Below the pieces are notes generated by a model. The model saw only the letters and a program-made list of their open reading frames with translations. It was not told where the DNA came from and did not search any database. The position numbers were made by a program, and so were the translations under genes. DNA of 64,000 bases from Halomonas huangheensis (GTDB taxonomy: Bacteria > Pseudomonadota > Gammaproteobacteria > Pseudomonadales > Halomonadaceae). Position 1 is the stretch's first letter. The number at the start of each line of letters is the position of its first letter. The stretch covers positions 1,302,001 to 1,366,000 of the forward strand of contig NZ_CP013106.1 in assembly GCF_001431725.1 (NCBI RefSeq), in the 5' to 3' direction. This document shows positions 47,223 to 56,668 of this stretch, one piece after another.

Positions 47223-47571
47223 GGGTCTACCTCGTGAAGAAGGTACCAGATATGCCGACTCGCTATTCCATGTTGCCCTATCCTGCATTGATACAGGTCT
47301 GTATCTCTATATCAGTGAATGCAGGTTCAGGCTTGTTGGAAGGCGAGCCTGTGATGCCCAAGTCTTCCCTGTGCAGGCTCTCACGAGCAGCACCTGCATG
47401 AAGCCTTGATGACAGTGACGCATGCGTTGAATTTCGTAGCTACCGTTCTATTGATAGCCCAGGCTGAGACCGTTTGTCGACCTCAGTTTTGTAACAACCT
47501 GTTCACATGCACGTCACCCTGGCATGGCGCCTTGCTCTGGCTACCATTAATGAATTAATTAGGAAAATCAG
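47223..47571. other. Divergent intergenic region rmf / rlmKL
   Basis: About 350 bases that should contain the promoters of both genes. An AT-rich stretch, ATTAATGAATTAATTAGGA, lies just before rlmKL and includes its ribosome binding site AGGA. I see no gene, clear promoter or terminator. Confidence 0.4.
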
Positions 47572-49863
47572 ATGCATGACAAGCTGGACATTCTAGTCAC
47601 CTGTCCGCGAGGCATCGAGATGCTGCTCGCCGATGAGCTTGGCGAGCTGGGACTGGAGCCTGGCAAGACCACGGTGGCGGGCGTCAATGCCGAGGCCGAC
47701 CTGACAGCGGCCTATCGTGCCTGCCTGTGGTCGCGCCTGGCCAATCGGGTCATCCTCTGCGTGGCCAGGGTCGAGGGTATCGAGACGCCAGCTCAGTTGC
47801 ATGATGCGGCCGCCGCAATTGACTGGAAGCAACATCTGCCTTCCACCGCGACCATGGCCGTCGACTTTCATGGCCGGTCGGAAGAAATCCGTCACACTCG
47901 CTTCGGTGCTCAGACGGTCAAGGACGGCGTGGTGGATCGTTTGCTGGCCGATGGTGCGTCCAGGCCCAATATCGATACCCGTGAGCCGGATCTACGCCTC
48001 TATGCTCATCTGCATCGTGGCCGCTTGATCCTGGGTATCGATCTTTCCGGTGAGAGCCTGCATCGTCGCGGCTATCGTCGCGATACCGGGCATGCTCCGC
48101 TCAAGGAAAACCTCGCCGCGGCGTTGCTGGTGCGCGCCGGTTGGCCCGAGATGGCGCGACGCAACGCACCATTGGTCGATCCGATGTGTGGCTCCGGCAC
48201 ACTGTTGATCGAAGCGGGGTTGATGGCGGCAGATATTGCCCCGAACCTCAGTCGCGAGCGTTTCGGGCTGCATGGCTGGGCGCAGCACGATATCGCGTGC
48301 TGGGCGGAGTTGAAGCGTGAAGCTCTGGCGCGCGCCAGTATCGGGCGCAAGCGTTGCCAGTCGCTGCTGTTCGGTTTTGATCAGAGCCCGCCAGCGTTGA
48401 CGGCTGCCAACTCTAATGCCATGCGTGCCGGTATTCCGGCGCTGATGACATTCCAGGGCGGCAGTGTCGCCAGATTGTCGCGTCCTCGCGTCCTCAACCC
48501 GCAGGAACCCGGGTTGGTGATTACCAACCCGCCATACGGCGAACGTATCGGTGAACTGCCGGAACTGGTGCGTCTCTACGGTGATCTTGGCCTGCGCCTC
48601 AAGGCCGAGTTCCAGGGCTGGCGCCTGGCGATGTTCACCGGTAATCCTGACCTTGGCCACCGCCTCGGCATGCGAGCGCACAAGCAGTATGCGCTCAAGA
48701 ATGGCCCGCTCGATGCACGCTTGTTGTTGATGGACATCGGCGCTGTGACGCGCGACGCTGGAGCAACCGAGAAACCGCAGGCTGGAGAAGGCCGTGATGC
48801 CGGGGCGCCGGAAAGAGCATCGGAACATGTGAGCGAAGCAAAGCACGCTGGTAACGCCGAGCAGGTGGGTGAGACAGAGCAGCAGATGCGTGCACCGCGT
48901 TCGTCCGGGGCACAGATGTTCGCCAACCGGCTCGAGAAGAATGCGCGCAAGTTGCGCAAGTGGCTCAAGCGCAGCGGAGAGAGCTGTTATCGGTTGTATG
49001 ACGCCGATATGCCGGAGTATGCGCTGGCCATCGATGTCTACGGTGACCATGTGCATGTTCAGGAATATGCCGCCCCCAGGTCGATCGACGCAGCTCAGGC
49101 TCAGAAGCGCCTGTTTGACGCATTGGAAGTGATTCCTGAGGTACTCGAGGTCGATCCTTCCAGGGTGGTCATCAAGCGTCGTCAACGTCAGCAGGGCAAG
49201 TCCCAGTACCAGAAGCACGGTGCCAGTGGTCAGCGTTTCGAGATTCGGGAAGGCCGTGCGCGTCTGTGGGTCAATCTGCACGATTATCTGGATACCGGAC
49301 TGTTCCTCGATCACCGTCCGGTCAGGCGGATGCTGGCCGAGATGGCGCCGGGTAAGCGCTTCCTCAACCTGTTCTGCTATACCGCCAGTGCCACGGTACA
49401 TGCAGCTCTCGGCACGGCAGAGCAGGGCGGCGCCAGCGACAGTGTCAGTGTCGATATGTCGAACACCTACCTGGATTGGGCACGTGACAACTTTGAACTC
49501 AATCGCCTGGACCCATCACGCCATCGAGTGGTGCGTGACGACTGCCTGCGTTGGCTGGAGACGGCCGGAAGCGAGTTCGATCTGATCTTCATGGATCCGC
49601 CAACCTTCTCCAATTCGAAGAAGATGGACGATACCCTCGACATCCAGCGTGACCATCCGCGACTCGTGCGTCTGGCGATGCGGCGTCTGGCGACCGATGG
49701 CACCCTGGTATTTTCCAACAACCAGCGTCGCTTCCAGATCGATGCTGGTCTGGCCGAGGAGTTCGAGATCAAGGACATCTCGAAGCAGACCTTCGACCCG
49801 GACTTCAATCGTCGCCCGGACTTGCATCACTGCTTCCTCGTTCGTCATCGGAGCGGTGCGTGA
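47572..49863 (+). CDS. rlmL: Bifunctional 23S rRNA methyltransferase RlmKL
   Basis: Fused enzyme that makes m2G2445 (RlmL half) and m7G2069 (RlmK half) in 23S rRNA. The THUMP domain spans about residues 45-155. The RlmL domain has DPMCGSGTLLIEA and the NPPYGER catalytic motif; the RlmK domain has FLNLFCYTASATVHA and DPPTFSNSKK. The two halves are joined here by a low-complexity Ala/Glu/Gly linker of roughly 50 residues (near 395-445), which explains 763 residues against about 700 in E. coli. AGGA precedes the ATG. A glutaredoxin-like gene overlaps the stop. Confidence 0.95.
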   Translation: MHDKLDILVTCPRGIEMLLADELGELGLEPGKTTVAGVNAEADLTAAYRACLWSRLANRVILCVARVEGIETPAQLHDAAAAIDWKQHLPSTATMAVDFHGRSEEIRHTRFGAQTVKDGVVDRLLADGASRPNIDTREPDLRLYAHLHRGRLILGIDLSGESLHRRGYRRDTGHAPLKENLAAALLVRAGWPEMARRNAPLVDPMCGSGTLLIEAGLMAADIAPNLSRERFGLHGWAQHDIACWAELKREALARASIGRKRCQSLLFGFDQSPPALTAANSNAMRAGIPALMTFQGGSVARLSRPRVLNPQEPGLVITNPPYGERIGELPELVRLYGDLGLRLKAEFQGWRLAMFTGNPDLGHRLGMRAHKQYALKNGPLDARLLLMDIGAVTRDAGATEKPQAGEGRDAGAPERASEHVSEAKHAGNAEQVGETEQQMRAPRSSGAQMFANRLEKNARKLRKWLKRSGESCYRLYDADMPEYALAIDVYGDHVHVQEYAAPRSIDAAQAQKRLFDALEVIPEVLEVDPSRVVIKRRQRQQGKSQYQKHGASGQRFEIREGRARLWVNLHDYLDTGLFLDHRPVRRMLAEMAPGKRFLNLFCYTASATVHAALGTAEQGGASDSVSVDMSNTYLDWARDNFELNRLDPSRHRVVRDDCLRWLETAGSEFDLIFMDPPTFSNSKKMDDTLDIQRDHPRLVRLAMRRLATDGTLVFSNNQRRFQIDAGLAEEFEIKDISKQTFDPDFNRRPDLHHCFLVRHRSGA

Positions 49864-50225
49864 TCGTACTACGCATCTACACCACACTGGGTTGCCATCT
49901 GTGTGAGCAGATGGAGGCCCTGGTGGCACGCTTGTCGAAGGCTGATCTGCGCTTCGAGCATATCGAGATCGTCGATGACGAGGCCCTGTTGGCGCGCTAT
50001 GGCACTCGTATCCCGGTGTTGATCGATGTGCGGGGCGTGGAAGTACTGGAAGGCAACGTAAGCGTCGCCGAGGTGGCGTGCTGGCTGCGTCAGCAGGGCT
50101 GGTTGGATGATCAGGCGCTGGCGGAGTTGGAGAGCTTCACCAGCGCGGATGAGGTCGATTCTGACTCCCCGACGTTTACAGGCCGGGGAGCCGGGGGCAG
50201 GAGGACGTTGGGACCAGGCTCCTGA
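49860..50225 (+). CDS. Glutaredoxin-like thioredoxin-fold protein
   Basis: A 121-residue protein with a thioredoxin fold in the first 80 residues: a GCHLC redox motif preceded by IYTTLG, and the cis-proline in TRIPVL. This matches the glutaredoxin-like DUF836 family. The last 30 residues are disordered and Gly/Ser-rich. Its GTG start overlaps the rlmKL stop as GTGA, so it is translationally coupled to the rRNA methylase. A disulfide reductase or redox-switch role is likely; the partner is unknown. Confidence 0.82.
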   Translation: MIVLRIYTTLGCHLCEQMEALVARLSKADLRFEHIEIVDDEALLARYGTRIPVLIDVRGVEVLEGNVSVAEVACWLRQQGWLDDQALAELESFTSADEVDSDSPTFTGRGAGGRRTLGPGS

Positions 50226-50246
50226 TGATGGGCTGACTCGAGGCTC

Positions 50247-51140
50247 TCAGAGGCTGCTGAAAGTATCGCAAGCGCCCAGAGAGCCGTTTTCGAAGCCGCG
50301 GCGGAACCACTGCATGCGCTGGGCAGAGGTGCCATGGGTAAAGCTGTCAGGCACCACTGCCTGACCGGCTTCGCGCTGCAGCGTATCGTCGCCGATGGCT
50401 GAGGCTGCCACCATGGCTTCCTCAAGATCGCCGGACTCGAGCATCTGGCGTTCGACGTTGGCAGCGTGTCCCCACATACCGGCAAAGCAGTCGGCTTGCA
50501 GCTCCTGACGTACAGAGAGTTCGTTGACTTCAGCCTCAGAGCGACCGCTACTCAGCTCATGCACACGTTGGCTGATGCCCAGCAGGTTCTGCACATGGTG
50601 GCCGACTTCGTGAGCGATCACGTAGGCTTGAGCAAAGTCGCCTGGTGCACCGTGGCGTTGTTGCAGTTGCTGAAAGAACGACAGGTCGAGGTACAGCTGT
50701 TGATCGGCAGGACAGTAGAAAGGTCCCGCTGCCGAGCTTGCCGTGCCACAGGCCGACTGCACCATGCCGGAAAACAGCACCAGTGTGGGTTCCTGATAGG
50801 TCTGGCCGAGCGATTCAAACGTTGCCTGCCAGGTATCCTCGGTATCGGCCAGTACCACCGACACGAAATCGACCATCTCCTGTTGTTCGGCGTTCAATGA
50901 GTCACGTTGAATGGTTCCCCCTTGCTGGCCCAATGACAGCAGGTCGATGCCCATCATGCGCGCGCCAATAAACGCGACTACACCAACGACAAGTACGATC
51001 CTGCCCAACTTGCTGCGTAACAACATGGGCAGAAAACGCAGCAGGAGCATGATGGCTCCGCCTCCGGCACTGGCGGCTTGAGGTTGTTGTCCTCGCCGGT
51101 CTTCAACATTCTGACTTCGTCGTCTTCCCTGCCAACGCAT
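50247..51140 (-). CDS. ypfJ: YpfJ-type neutral zinc metallopeptidase
   Basis: A 297-residue protein with an N-terminal basic cytoplasmic stretch, one membrane helix (about residues 45-65) and an exported peptidase domain. The zinc site is HEVGHHVQNLLG, with a downstream QELQADCFAGMWGHA segment providing the third ligand; FYCPADQQLYLDLSFF is also conserved. The family (DUF/peptidase YpfJ) is widespread, with unknown substrates. GGAG lies six bases before ATG 51140. It converges on the glutaredoxin-like gene. Confidence 0.88.
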   Translation of the reverse strand: MRWQGRRRSQNVEDRRGQQPQAASAGGGAIMLLLRFLPMLLRSKLGRIVLVVGVVAFIGARMMGIDLLSLGQQGGTIQRDSLNAEQQEMVDFVSVVLADTEDTWQATFESLGQTYQEPTLVLFSGMVQSACGTASSAAGPFYCPADQQLYLDLSFFQQLQQRHGAPGDFAQAYVIAHEVGHHVQNLLGISQRVHELSSGRSEAEVNELSVRQELQADCFAGMWGHAANVERQMLESGDLEEAMVAASAIGDDTLQREAGQAVVPDSFTHGTSAQRMQWFRRGFENGSLGACDTFSSL

Positions 51141-51222
51141 GGCGTTCTCCCTGGTTCGAATCAAATCCGGGAGATAAAGCCAGAGGCGATATCCCCAAGG
51201 ACATTATACTCCGCTATGGGGG

Positions 51223-51504
51223 CTACAGGCCGTCCAATAGCGATAGTTGGCCCATGGCCTCCTGTCCTTCGGGGCTATGGTCATCGGCTTCCAGTACCTT
51301 GTGAAATCCACGGGAATTCTGGATGGTGGATTCATCTTCCAACCACATCAGGGCCTGCTCATGATCATCAGCGAGACGGTGTTTGAGGCCCCCGAATTGA
51401 GTGCCAATCTGCCCCCAGGCACGGCTGAAGATCCAGTCGCCGAACATGTCCTGGTGGATATGCACGAGGACATAGTCATGTTCGGTTTCCCAGCGAACGA
51501 TCAC
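51223..51504 (-). CDS. Small WGR-domain-like protein
   Basis: A 93-residue acidic protein. It looks like one WGR domain: an N-terminal strand WETEHDYVLVHIHQDMFGDW, the RAWGQIGTQFGG core in which the usual Arg after WG is Gln, and a helix with DDHEQALMWLEDE followed by SRGFHKVLE. WGR domains are found in DNA repair and poly(ADP-ribose)-related proteins, and in small stand-alone bacterial proteins of unknown role. A start at 51504 suits the domain. It lies 82 bases upstream of ypfJ on the same strand. Confidence 0.72.
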   Translation of the reverse strand: MIVRWETEHDYVLVHIHQDMFGDWIFSRAWGQIGTQFGGLKHRLADDHEQALMWLEDESTIQNSRGFHKVLEADDHSPEGQEAMGQLSLLDGL

Positions 51505-51720
51505 GGCGGCTCCTGATCTACAGTCTGATTATGGCGTTGGTGGAGTTATGATGGCGCTATTGTAAGCTGTTGAGCCGTTTCGGCAAATCGCCCGCAGGCC
51601 TATCTACGGTAATACGGCGAAAGGCCATGTCGGTTGCGATCAGCGATGAATATAGAAAAAACCATGTACAGGGACAAAACCGCGTACATGAAAACGCCAT
51701 GACGATAGCCAGGGAGTTGC

Positions 51721-52884
51721 ATGAAGATTCTCGTTGACGCCAATGTTCCGGCTTGTGATGCCTGTTTCGCTCCGCTTGGTGAAGTGCAGCGTCAGCCAGG
51801 CCGTGAGATCGATGCCGATGCGCTTGTCGATATCGATGCACTGGTCATCCGCTCGATAACTCAGCTTGATGCCTCGACCATTGACGAGGCGAAACGTCAG
51901 GGGTCACCACTTTCCTTTGTCGGCACCTGCACCATCGGTACCGATCATGTCGATCAGGCGGCGCTCGCAGCGCATGGTATTCGTTTTGCCAGTGCACCGG
52001 GTTGCAACGCCGAGCCGGTGGTCGACTATGTGCTCTCATCGCTGTTGCTCGCTATGGAGAGACGCGGGGAGCGTCTCTCCACAAAGCGTGTCGGCGTTGT
52101 TGGTGCCGGAAACGTCGGGGGGCGCCTGGCCGCACGGCTCGAGTCCATGGGTATTGCCGTATGGTGTTGCGACCCCCCGCGCCTTGAGCAGCAGCCTGAG
52201 CTGCCTTTCCGCGCGCTGGACGAGCTGATTGCCGAATGTGATGTGTTGTGCCTGCATACGCCTTTGGTACGTGATGGCCTGCACGCCACGCATCACCTGC
52301 TCGATGAGCGGCGCGTTCAGGCGCTTCGCCCCGCTACAGTGCTGATCAACGCCGGACGTGGTGATTGTATCGATGGTCAGGCGCTCAAGCGCCGTCTGGT
52401 CGAGAAGGGCGATATCAATGTGCTACTGGATGTCTGGGAGAACGAACCTGGTATCGATACGCAGCTGGCGGCGATGATCGATCTGGCCACGCCACATATC
52501 GCCGGGCATAGCCTGGAAGGCAAGCTGCGCGGAACTCATCAGATCTATCAACAGCTGGTTGACCACCTGGGGCGCGAAGCATTGGTGACCATGGCAGACC
52601 TGACACCGCCAGCAGCTCTCCAACGCGTGGAGTTGGATGCCGGATTGACGCCGGAGGAGGCAATGCGACTCTGCATGCGAGCGGTCTACGATCCGCGTCG
52701 CGATCATGATCGTTTGGTGGGAGCCTTGCGTGGCGAGCATTCGGCTCAGGGCTTCGATGCCTGCCGTGCCAACTACCCGCTGCGCCGTGAATTCGCCACA
52801 TTGACCGTGGCGCTGAGTCCGGCAGCCTCCGAGCTGGCGTGCGGGTTGTCCGGTGCTGGATTTGCTGTCGTCAACAACACATGA
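51721..52884 (+). CDS. pdxB: Erythronate-4-phosphate dehydrogenase PdxB
   Basis: D-2-hydroxyacid dehydrogenase family enzyme of pyridoxal phosphate synthesis. The 387 residues include the Rossmann NAD motif GVVGAGNVGGRLA, the catalytic Arg in VLINAGRGDCID, the Glu in DVWENEP and the His in ATPHIAGHS, plus the PdxB-specific C-terminal dimerisation domain (DFDACRANYPLRREF region). The start at 51721 gives the family N-terminus MKILVDANVP. It is followed after 33 bases by a Vat-like acetyltransferase gene, probably in one transcript. Confidence 0.95.
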   Translation: MKILVDANVPACDACFAPLGEVQRQPGREIDADALVDIDALVIRSITQLDASTIDEAKRQGSPLSFVGTCTIGTDHVDQAALAAHGIRFASAPGCNAEPVVDYVLSSLLLAMERRGERLSTKRVGVVGAGNVGGRLAARLESMGIAVWCCDPPRLEQQPELPFRALDELIAECDVLCLHTPLVRDGLHATHHLLDERRVQALRPATVLINAGRGDCIDGQALKRRLVEKGDINVLLDVWENEPGIDTQLAAMIDLATPHIAGHSLEGKLRGTHQIYQQLVDHLGREALVTMADLTPPAALQRVELDAGLTPEEAMRLCMRAVYDPRRDHDRLVGALRGEHSAQGFDACRANYPLRREFATLTVALSPAASELACGLSGAGFAVVNNT

Positions 52885-52917
52885 GCGCCGTTCGGTGGCG
52901 GAGATAAGGAGCTGTCA

Positions 52918-53565
52918 ATGCAAGGACCGAACCCTGATGACCGAGAGCCGATGAAGGGGTTTCCGCAGGTGGGGTTTCTGAAGAACTTCATTACCCGCGA
53001 CAACATCCTCGTAGGCGATTACACCTACTACGACGATCCGGAAGGACCGGAGTGCTTCGAGAACAATGTGCTCTATCATTTCTCGTTCCTGGGAGATCGG
53101 CTGATCATTGGCAGGTTCTGCGCCATCGCCAGGGACGTACAGTTCATCATGAACGGCGCCAATCACAAGGTGTCCGGACTCTCCACCTATCCCTTCCAGA
53201 TATTTGCTCAGGGGTGGGAAAAGGTCATGCCAGGCGATGGTGACCTCCCTTACAAGGGCGATACCGAGATCGGCAACGATGTGTGGATCGGCCTGGAAGC
53301 GACCATCATGCCCGGTATCAAGGTCGGAAGTGGCGCGATCATCGCCAGCCAATCGGTGGTGACCAGCGATGTGCCACCCTATAGCGTAGTGGGTGGCAAT
53401 CCGGCACGAATCATTCGCTATCGCTTCGATGAGACGACCATTACCGCATTGTTGGATATCGCTTGGTGGGATTGGAGTGCCGAGCGTATCACTCAACATC
53501 TTGATGTGATCGTTGGTGCTGATATCGAGGTGTTGCGTGCGGTAGCTGAGCACGAACAGGACTAG
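52918..53565 (+). CDS. Vat-type (CatB-related) O-acetyltransferase
   Basis: A left-handed beta-helix acetyltransferase of 215 residues. It resembles streptogramin A acetyltransferases (VatD) and other xenobiotic acyltransferases along its whole length: GPNPDD at the start, [21 protein letters not shown], the catalytic-histidine loop [43 protein letters not shown] and a WWDW motif in the C-terminal helices. The substrate cannot be told; chromosomal family members often acetylate unknown alcohols. AGGAG precedes the ATG. Cotranscription with pdxB is likely. Confidence 0.88.
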   Translation: MQGPNPDDREPMKGFPQVGFLKNFITRDNILVGDYTYYDDPEGPECFENNVLYHFSFLGDRLIIGRFCAIARDVQFIMNGANHKVSGLSTYPFQIFAQGWEKVMPGDGDLPYKGDTEIGNDVWIGLEATIMPGIKVGSGAIIASQSVVTSDVPPYSVVGGNPARIIRYRFDETTITALLDIAWWDWSAERITQHLDVIVGADIEVLRAVAEHEQD

Positions 53566-53574
53566 AAGCAGGCT

Positions 53575-53596
53575 GGACCGAGCCACTGCTCGGCCC
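53575..53596. terminator. Hairpin between the Vat-like gene and the RidA-family gene
   Basis: A 9-bp stem with one mismatch around CCGAGC/GCTCGG and loop CACT, between converging genes. There is no T-tract. Confidence 0.5.
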
Positions 53597-53616
53597 GCCA
53601 TCGTGGACTGCAAGCA

Positions 53617-53982
53617 TCAGGACTGGAAGCGCTCTCCAGCGGCGGCGACAAAGGCCATTTCCACCAGCAATTGTGGGTTGGCCAGCTCGGCCTTGACGCA
53701 TGCTCTACTGGGCGCAGAACCATCCGGGAACCACTCATCCCAGACCTCATTGAGCGCATCGAAATTGGCGAAGTCAGTGACGTAAATGGTCACCGACAGG
53801 ATTCGACTTCTGTCACTGTCCACCGTAGCCAGACTCTGTTCGGCCTGGTCGAAGATCTGTGCGACCTGGCCCTTGATATCGGCACTGGTGTCGGATTCAG
53901 CCACTTCGACGAAGTGGGCAATGCCATTGAATACCGTGGCATCGGACCAGCGTTTGGTCGGGTTGATTCTATGGATGTTCAT
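53617..53982 (-). CDS. RidA/YjgF-family protein
   Basis: A 121-residue Rid-family enzyme. RidA proteins hydrolyse reactive enamine or imine intermediates. The conserved Arg lies in PSRACVKAELANPQLLVEM, which has the Glu and hydrophobic pattern expected. The N-terminus MNIHRINPTKRWSDATVFNG places it in a RidA-like subgroup rather than archetypal RidA. The ATG at 53982 is chosen; the frame extends to 54114 through a purine-rich repeat, which is not coding. Confidence 0.85.
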   Translation of the reverse strand: MNIHRINPTKRWSDATVFNGIAHFVEVAESDTSADIKGQVAQIFDQAEQSLATVDSDRSRILSVTIYVTDFANFDALNEVWDEWFPDGSAPSRACVKAELANPQLLVEMAFVAAAGERFQS

Positions 53983-54045
53983 GGGGGATTCCGTTTCAGG
54001 ACCAGGGGGAAGAGCAGTTCGGAGTGTTATAGGCTGTAAGTTCCA

Positions 54046-54073
54046 AGAGGGAAGAGGGAAGAGGAAAGAGGGA
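54046..54073. repeat. Purine heptamer repeat AGAGGGA, four units
   Basis: Four consecutive 7-base units (the third has AGAGGAA), followed within a few bases by a C-rich run. It lies between htpX and the RidA-family gene. Confidence 0.85.
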
Positions 54074-54163
54074 AGTAACCCCCGCCCCCCGGCCCGGCTT
54101 CCTGCGAGCGCCAATGCAGCGCTTGTCAGCTCTCGGCTCGCAGCCTGATACTCGTTGCTGGTG

Positions 54164-54186
54164 TGCCCCCGCGCTGGGCGGGGGCA
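54164..54186 (-). terminator. Hairpin downstream of htpX
   Basis: Perfect 9-bp GC-rich stem TGCCCCCGC with a 5-base loop, seven bases beyond the htpX stop. No T-tract follows. Confidence 0.55.
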
Positions 54187-54192
54187 TGAGCC

Positions 54193-55092
54193 TCATTCGC
54201 GGTAGGCAGCTTCTTTCAGCGCGCGAATACGGTCGTCCAGTGGCGGATGGCTGGCGAAGAGCTTCTCCATCAATTTGCGTGACTTGCCAGTAGTGATGGC
54301 AAACGCCGTCAGGGTATCTGGCATCTGATCGGGTAGTTGGGTCTCTGCCTTGAGACGGGCGAGAGCATTGATCATGGCACCCGAGCCAGCCAGTTTGGCT
54401 CCAGCCGCATCGGCTCTGTACTCACGGAAGCGCGAGAACCAGGCGACAACGACCGAGGCAGCGATGCCGAATACGATCTCGGCGACAATGACGACCGCGA
54501 AGTAGCCCATGAAGCCGAGGCCCTGGTTGTCGTCACGGCGCAGGAACGCATCCAGCAACTGAGCCACAACGCGGGCGAAGAACATCACAAAGGTGTTCAG
54601 CACACCCTGTACCAGCGCCAGAGTCACCATGTCGCCATTGGCGACGTGGCCGATTTCGTGGGCCAGTACGGCTTTCACCTCTTCCGGCTGCATGCGGTTG
54701 AGCAGGCCGGCAGAGACGGCCACCAGGGCGTCATCCTTGTTCCAGCCAGTAGCAAAAGCGTTGGATTGCTGTGCCGGGAAGATACCGACTTCCGGGGTCT
54801 TGATATTGGCGGCTTTTGCCAACTCGGCAACAGTATCTACCAACCACTGCTCGCTGGCGTTGGAGGGGGACTCGATGATCACCGTGCCGGTGGAGCGTTT
54901 GGCCATCCACTTGGACAGAAACAGTGAGATCATGGAGCCTGCCATGCCGAAGACAAAGCAGAAGATCAGCAGCGCATTGAAGTTGATTCCCTGGGCATTC
55001 AGGTAGGGCTCAACGCCCAGCAATCGCAGGGTAATACTGGCGACCAACACGACTGCCAGGTTGGTGCCCAGAAAGAGCAGTATTCTCATCAT
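54193..55092 (-). CDS. htpX: Membrane protease HtpX
   Basis: Inner-membrane zinc metalloprotease that degrades misfolded membrane proteins. The 299 residues begin with two membrane helices ([19 protein letters not shown] and [19 protein letters not shown]). The zinc motif HEIGH lies in [13 protein letters not shown], the third ligand Glu in [11 protein letters not shown], and the end is [11 protein letters not shown]. The start at 55092 (MMRILLF) fits the family; the frame to 55149 does not. It lies downstream of alaA on the same strand, as in Pseudomonas. Confidence 0.95.
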   Translation of the reverse strand: MMRILLFLGTNLAVVLVASITLRLLGVEPYLNAQGINFNALLIFCFVFGMAGSMISLFLSKWMAKRSTGTVIIESPSNASEQWLVDTVAELAKAANIKTPEVGIFPAQQSNAFATGWNKDDALVAVSAGLLNRMQPEEVKAVLAHEIGHVANGDMVTLALVQGVLNTFVMFFARVVAQLLDAFLRRDDNQGLGFMGYFAVVIVAEIVFGIAASVVVAWFSRFREYRADAAGAKLAGSGAMINALARLKAETQLPDQMPDTLTAFAITTGKSRKLMEKLFASHPPLDDRIRALKEAAYRE

Positions 55093-55305
55093 GGCCGGAT
55101 ATCTCCGTAGCAGGGAATCAATATGTACTGCTGAAACAAGAGGCAGCACATTGGCAAGACTGATGCTTAGATAGGTGTTTCCGCGTCAGGTTTCAAGCTC
55201 CTGCGCAGGTATTTCAGTGCCGGGAAGAGATCGCTGGTGGCCACTCACCCACTCGCCTGGGCTGATGGGTAAGTGGCTGCTCACAAGTGTCCGCGGTAAC
55301 TCGTG

Positions 55306-56535
55306 TTACTGGCGGTAGCTGGACAGAAAACGGGCAAAGCGGTCCAGTGCATCACCGAGCTGGTCCACCCAGGGCAGGGTGACGATACGCACGTGGTCAG
55401 GGTCCGGCCAATTGAAGGCCGTGCCCTGCACCAGCAGGATTTTCTCCTGCAGTAACAGGTCCAACACCAGCTGTTGGTCATCCTTGATGTTGTAGACCTT
55501 GGGATCGAGACGCGGGAAGGCATAGAGCGCGCCTTTGGGGGCGACACAACTGACGCCTGGAATAGCGTTGAGCTTGTCCATGGTGATGTTGCGCTGTGCC
55601 AGCAACCGACCTCCGGGCAGGATCAGGTCATTGATCGACTGGTAGCCGCCAAGCGCCGTCTGAATGGCATGCTGGGCAGGAACATTGGCGCATAGGCGCA
55701 TCGAGGCCAGCATCGTCAGCCCCTGGATGAAGTCCTGACTGCGCTTCATGGCCACGGTGCCTGACAGCGTCATCCAGCCACTGCGGAACCCCGCGCAGCG
55801 ATAGCTCTTTGACAGCCCGTTCATGGTTACCACCAGTTGCTCATCGCTGGCGAGAGAGCCGGTCGCGACGTGTACGGCGTCGTCGTAGAGGATCTTGTCG
55901 TAGATCTCGTCAGAGAACACCACCAGGTTGTGTTCGCGTGCGATATCCAGTAGCTCTCGCAACACTTCCGGTGGGTAGACCGCACCAGTGGGGTTGTTGG
56001 GGTTGATGATGACGATGGCGCGGGTGTGACTGGTTACCTTGGCACGGATATCTGCCATATCCGGCGCCCAGTCGGCCTGCTCATCACAGATGTAGTGTAC
56101 GCCTCGGCCGCCGGACAGATTGACCGCAGCGGTCCAAAGCGGGTAATCCGGGGCCGGGATCAACACCTCGTCGCCGTCGTTGAGCAGCGCCTGCATGGCC
56201 ATCACAATCAGCTCGGATACGCCATTGCCGATATAGATATCTTCGATGCCAACGCCGGGAATCGCCTTGCGCTGACACTCCTGCATGATCGCCTTGCGCG
56301 CTGAATACAGTCCCTTGGAATCACAGTAACCCTGCGCCGTCGGCAGGTTACGCATCACATCCTGAAGAATTTCTTCCGGTGCCTCGAAGCCGAAGGGCGC
56401 GGGGTTACCGATGTTCAGCTTCAGGATGCGCTGGCCTTCATCCTCGAGGCGCTTGGCATGCTCAAGGACAGGGCCGCGAATGTCGTAGCAGACGTTATCG
56501 AGCTTGTGGGACTTGCGAAGCGTAGGCGTATCCAT
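55306..56535 (-). CDS. alaA: Glutamate-pyruvate aminotransferase AlaA
   Basis: PLP class I/II aminotransferase that makes alanine from pyruvate with glutamate. Motifs include LKLNIGNPAPFGF, the GNGVSELI loop, NPNNPTGAVYP, SDEIYDKILYD and the PLP lysine in LSKSYRCAGFRSGW. The length of 409 residues and the sequence match E. coli AlaA (YfbQ). I chose ATG 56535, which gives MDTPTLRKSHKL; the frame extends to 56622 without support. It is followed by htpX. Confidence 0.92.
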   Translation of the reverse strand: MDTPTLRKSHKLDNVCYDIRGPVLEHAKRLEDEGQRILKLNIGNPAPFGFEAPEEILQDVMRNLPTAQGYCDSKGLYSARKAIMQECQRKAIPGVGIEDIYIGNGVSELIVMAMQALLNDGDEVLIPAPDYPLWTAAVNLSGGRGVHYICDEQADWAPDMADIRAKVTSHTRAIVIINPNNPTGAVYPPEVLRELLDIAREHNLVVFSDEIYDKILYDDAVHVATGSLASDEQLVVTMNGLSKSYRCAGFRSGWMTLSGTVAMKRSQDFIQGLTMLASMRLCANVPAQHAIQTALGGYQSINDLILPGGRLLAQRNITMDKLNAIPGVSCVAPKGALYAFPRLDPKVYNIKDDQQLVLDLLLQEKILLVQGTAFNWPDPDHVRIVTLPWVDQLGDALDRFARFLSSYRQ

Positions 56536-56668
56536 GGCGCAGGGGTCTCGCTGAATCCGTGGAAGGGTGCGGCCAGGCCTGCACCCTGGGTGTATCCAGT
56601 GCCACCGTGGCGGCACAGGCATAAGAGTCGAACGACGACTGCAGTTGTTCAGCCGTCTCTAGTTTGAA

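Noticed and set aside
47992..49401. 469-residue open frame antisense to rlmKL, and similar long antisense frames (10528-11619, 14618-15691, 31310-32452)
   Set aside because: All lie opposite well-recognised genes in the codon phase that favours shadow frames, and none has a ribosome binding site or recognisable domain.
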